From positions 1-64,000 of the forward strand of contig CAWVSL010000005.1 in the NCBI GenBank assembly GCA_963933115.1: DNA of 64,000 nucleotides. The letters run 5' to 3'. Numbering within the stretch: the first letter of the stretch is position 1; every line of letters begins with the position of its first letter. Under the pieces are notes generated by a model. The model ran no database searches. It had not been told where the DNA came from and saw only the letters and a program-made list of their open reading frames with translations. This DNA comes from JALJPB01 sp963933115. GTDB taxonomy: Bacteria; Pseudomonadota; Gammaproteobacteria; Enterobacterales; Alteromonadaceae. This document shows, piece after piece, positions 61,471 to 64,000 of this stretch. The position numbers and the translations under genes were made by a program.

Positions 61471-62574
61471 TTATTCGTCGAGTAAAATTTTAGCTATTAC
61501 TGGGTTAGCATACATAGTTAATAACCAATGTTGCTGAAGTGTATCAAGATTTTTCATCCGTTTTTTAAGCTTCTTAAGGACAGTATTATCGGTAAATTTG
61601 TTGTTTAAATGCGCAAATGCGGCAAGGTTGCTATCGAATAACTGATAATGACCAATAATTTGTTCATCAATGGCTAATGAAATATCTTTGCTGTTTTCAA
61701 AATTCCCTTTAAGAGGAGAGCAAAACTCTAAATGAATTCGCCCCTTTTGTCCAAGTAGACCTCGAGTGATACTGTTTAAGTCTTCATTATCGGTTTTGTT
61801 ATATTCTCCGGTACTTTCCTTCGTCGCCAGTTCTATCGCTTTTTGTTGGTCACAGGGGTCAAATTCATAAGAAATAGCAACAGGAATAATATTAATCTGT
61901 GCTAAATAATCGCTAATTGACGTGGTTTTCTCTTTGTTGAGCAACAGCATGGAAATAAGTGCGGGGTTAGTTTTATCCAAACCATCCTTAGCTCGCCCCT
62001 CACGTTGAGCAATCCAAATACTTTGCTGGTTATCGGTTATCGTATGGTGAATATAGGCTGATAAATCTTTAGATGCTTTAAATATAGACCGTTTAGTCGT
62101 TTCACTCCGTTTAACAATAAAGCTTTTATTCAATCGCATTAAATCTGATACCCAGGGGGTCGTCAGTAAGTTATCACCCACAGCAGACTCTGTGGTATTT
62201 AAACCTTTTTCATGAAGTGCTAAATTAACGAGTGCGGCGTCAAGAACAATATCTCGATGATTGCTAATAAATAACGCGGGTTTACTGGTATCAAAATTTT
62301 CTAAACCATGGTGTGAGAAACCTTTAGTACTTTTATTAATGATTCTTTTAAGATATTTGGCAACTTCAAGGTGAATTTGATCGACAGAGGTAAAAAACTG
62401 AGTACGAAATATCAATGAAATCTTGATGACTCTTTTAGCAAACCAAGGGGATAATTTATAGATGAGGGGAATCGCTAATTGGGCGACCGAGGCTTGAAAC
62501 TCATTTTCATTAATTAACCTATTAATAACGATACGGACTTCGTTATCGCGAAACGGGCGGATATCATCAAACAT
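61471..62574 (-). CDS. Phospholipid/glycerol acyltransferase-family protein
   Basis: A 367-residue PlsC-like acyltransferase. The first motif is SNHRDIVLDAAL at 104-115, where His and the distal Asp are separated by five residues instead of the usual four; the EGR block is IAQREGRAKDGLDKTNPALI. There is no strong N-terminal membrane helix. It may transfer acyl groups to lysophosphatidate or another membrane lipid; the substrate is unknown. It lies between a small ORF (convergent) and fdxA (same strand, 168 bp apart). Confidence 0.78.
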   Translation of the reverse strand: MFDDIRPFRDNEVRIVINRLINENEFQASVAQLAIPLIYKLSPWFAKRVIKISLIFRTQFFTSVDQIHLEVAKYLKRIINKSTKGFSHHGLENFDTSKPALFISNHRDIVLDAALVNLALHEKGLNTTESAVGDNLLTTPWVSDLMRLNKSFIVKRSETTKRSIFKASKDLSAYIHHTITDNQQSIWIAQREGRAKDGLDKTNPALISMLLLNKEKTTSISDYLAQINIIPVAISYEFDPCDQQKAIELATKESTGEYNKTDNEDLNSITRGLLGQKGRIHLEFCSPLKGNFENSKDISLAIDEQIIGHYQLFDSNLAAFAHLNNKFTDNTVLKKLKKRMKNLDTLQQHWLLTMYANPVIAKILLDE

Positions 62575-62742
62575 TTAAATTCTCAAATGGAAAAACTGCG
62601 ACCATATTGAATTTATCATTATGGATTGTCTAAAAATGTAGTATCTAGAATAATTGGTATTATAAAAGAGCTTAAATTATATGACAATATTTCGCTTTGA
62701 CTTAGTACTTTTTATTTTCATTAAACTTTTTTATAGAAATTA

Positions 62743-63081
62743 TTAAGCCTTATCTGTATCAAGGTCCAAAAATTCAATCTTATTTACCACGCTATCCCAC
62801 TCTTTTGCATCTATGGGCGGTGCTTTAACCTCGGTAATACGTGGCCATACTTTAGCTAGTTCGGCGTTTAATTCAATAAACTCTTTTTGGTCTTCTGGCA
62901 CGTCATCTTCTTGATAAATGGCACCAACGGGACACTCAACTGGACATAAATCGCAATCAATACAGTCATCAGGGCTAATAACTAAAAAATTAGGTCCCTC
63001 AAAAAAAGCATCTACAGGACAAACTGCAACACAATCTGTGTATTTACATTTTATACAACTATCAGTTACTACAAAGGCCAT
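62743..63081 (-). CDS. fdxA: Seven-iron ferredoxin FdxA
   Basis: Soluble electron carrier of 112 aa with one [3Fe-4S] and one [4Fe-4S] cluster, like Azotobacter ferredoxin I. Cysteine motifs: C-x2-C-x4-C-x3-CP in SCIKCKYTDCVAVCPVDAF and C-x2-C-x2-C-x3-CP in DCIDCDLCPVECPVGAI. The C-terminal 50 residues are the extension typical of this group. The partner enzyme is unknown. It is divergent from the FAD oxidoreductase at the window edge. Confidence 0.93.
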   Translation of the reverse strand: MAFVVTDSCIKCKYTDCVAVCPVDAFFEGPNFLVISPDDCIDCDLCPVECPVGAIYQEDDVPEDQKEFIELNAELAKVWPRITEVKAPPIDAKEWDSVVNKIEFLDLDTDKA

Positions 63082-63300
63082 AAGATGAATTTAACAAACT
63101 ATTAAGATGGGTTGATTTAAGGTGCCGATCATACCTTGGATTAATCCTAATACCAAACAGATTGCGTATTTAAACCATCTGACTATGTTCAATAAATTAA
63201 TCTGTTGCTTATAAATCAAATAAGTTTCTTAAATAGGCCGTGATACGTTAAAATGATCCCTGTTATTTTTCCTGACCAAAACTGTACTACTGGACTTACT

Positions 63301-64000
63301 ATGTTGCGCTTAACCGATATAAAACTAGATCTTAATCATCAACCAGAAGAGTTACGCCAAGCTGTGCTTGATAAACTTAATATTAGTGATGAGCAACTTA
63401 TTGATTTCACGGTTTTTAAACGTGGTTATGATGCCCGCAAAAATAATGTTATCACCCTTATATACACATTAGACATTGAAACTCCGTTAGAGGAGCGTTT
63501 ATTAGTTAGCTTTGTAAAAGACCATAATGTTAAAGCTACTCCAGATATGCGTTATAAGTATGTCGCTCAAGCTAATGATGATAATAACCAACGTCCTGTG
63601 GTTATTGGTTTTGGACCCTGTGGTTTATTTATTGGTTTGGTTTTAGCGCAAATGGGTTTTAAACCAATTATTTTAGAACGAGGTAAAGAGGTAAGGGAAC
63701 GAACGAAAGATACTTTTGGTTTTTGGCGTAAAAAAATTCTTAATACAGAATCAAACGTGCAGTTTGGTGAAGGTGGCGCGGGTACATTTTCTGATGGCAA
63801 GCTTTGGAGCCAAGTTAAAGATCCTCAGCATTATAGCCGCAAGGTGTTAAATGAGTTTGTTGACGCGGGTGCGCCTGATGAAATTCTATATGTCAGCAAA
63901 CCTCATATAGGTACGTTTAAACTGGTGACTATGGTTGAAAAAATGCGTGCCAAAATTATTGAGCTTGGTGGTGAGGTTCGTTTTGGCCAACGTGTTGATC
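63301..64000 (+). CDS. FAD-dependent oxidoreductase (COG2509 type), 3' end outside window
   Basis: The frame is open from ATG 63301 to the last base, so only about 233 residues are visible. An N-terminal alpha/beta extension (MLRLTDIKLDLNHQPEELRQ) precedes the dinucleotide fold VVIGFGPCGLFIGLVLAQMG and NVQFGEGGAGTFSDGKLWS, which mark the uncharacterised COG2509 flavoprotein group related to RsuA-independent dehydrogenases of unknown substrate. No clear Shine-Dalgarno was seen. It is divergent from fdxA, 219 bp apart. Confidence 0.8.
   Translation, partial: MLRLTDIKLDLNHQPEELRQAVLDKLNISDEQLIDFTVFKRGYDARKNNVITLIYTLDIETPLEERLLVSFVKDHNVKATPDMRYKYVAQANDDNNQRPVVIGFGPCGLFIGLVLAQMGFKPIILERGKEVRERTKDTFGFWRKKILNTESNVQFGEGGAGTFSDGKLWSQVKDPQHYSRKVLNEFVDAGAPDEILYVSKPHIGTFKLVTMVEKMRAKIIELGGEVRFGQRVD

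Noticed and set aside
1..64000. Mobile elements, prophage, CRISPR, tRNA or rRNA genes
   Set aside because: No transposase, integrase, repeat-spacer array, tRNA-like cloverleaf or rRNA segment was seen on reading both strands; a tRNAscan or Rfam search would be more decisive.

Overview
The window reads as ordinary chromosome from a cold or marine gammaproteobacterium of the Alteromonadales, most like Colwellia or a close relative. The evidence is low-GC DNA, a full set of typical gammaproteobacterial housekeeping neighbourhoods (yggS-proC-yggT-rdgB-hemW-tadA, rsmE-gshB-yqgE-ruvX, purL/mltF, pilT-pilU), an NhaD sodium/proton antiporter, a TonB receptor paired with a TPR sulfotransferase, and MetJ-, PsrA- and LiuR-like operators. 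The species assignment is inference. I see no rRNA, tRNA, insertion sequence, prophage or CRISPR array.

Layout. 1-5.1 kb: a ribosome-assembly GTPase (ylqF), a HIT protein, methionine gamma-lyase divergent from a TyrR/PhhR-like enhancer-binding protein, and a SUI1/YciH factor. 5.2-8.9 kb: etfBA divergent from ETF-quinone oxidoreductase, with two PsrA-like boxes and a LiuR-like element between them. 9-16.7 kb: an orphan FapA/DUF342 protein, cinA, an acyl-protein-thioesterase-like esterase, a dihydrodipicolinate synthase that resembles plant plastid enzymes, an RluA-type pseudouridine synthase, an RraB-like protein and a small cysteine-pair protein. 16.8-28.1 kb: purL, mltF, and the tadA-hemW-rdgB-DUF4426-yggT-proC-yggS group. 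28.1-36.8 kb: pilT-pilU, an AEC permease, ruvX-yqgE-gshB-rsmE, metK with tandem Met boxes, and murI. 36.8-44.8 kb: a long leader, a TonB-dependent receptor, a TPR sulfotransferase, cca, and an ExeA/GspA ATPase fused to a GspB-like C-terminus. 44.9-55 kb: a MarR regulator divergent from a DUF1348 protein, then part of the phenylacetyl-CoA pathway (paaJ, paaG, paaY, paaZ) with a fused alpha/beta 2-oxoacid dehydrogenase E1 and its E2. 55.2-64 kb: a two-gene RND efflux pump, nhaD with an inverted-repeat-rich upstream region, a small conserved-looking ORF, an acyltransferase, fdxA, and a FAD-dependent oxidoreductase cut by the window edge.

How the parts connect. ETF and ETF-QO carry electrons from acyl-CoA oxidation to quinone. 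The E1/E2 pair beside paaZ could make an acyl-CoA from a 2-oxoacid, and phenylpyruvate to phenylacetyl-CoA is an attractive guess given the paa genes. The ring-activating paaK and paaABCDE genes are not in this window.

The observations I would follow first: (i) a -24/-12 sigma-54 promoter candidate in front of methionine gamma-lyase, facing a TyrR-family protein that has an intact GAFTGA loop; (ii) the plant-type dihydrodipicolinate synthase; (iii) the E1/E2 plus partial paa cluster; (iv) the GspA-GspB fusion; (v) leaders with competing inverted repeats before the TonB receptor and nhaD. Several predicted starts were moved inward to ATG codons with better Shine-Dalgarno sequences or family alignment; each entry says so.
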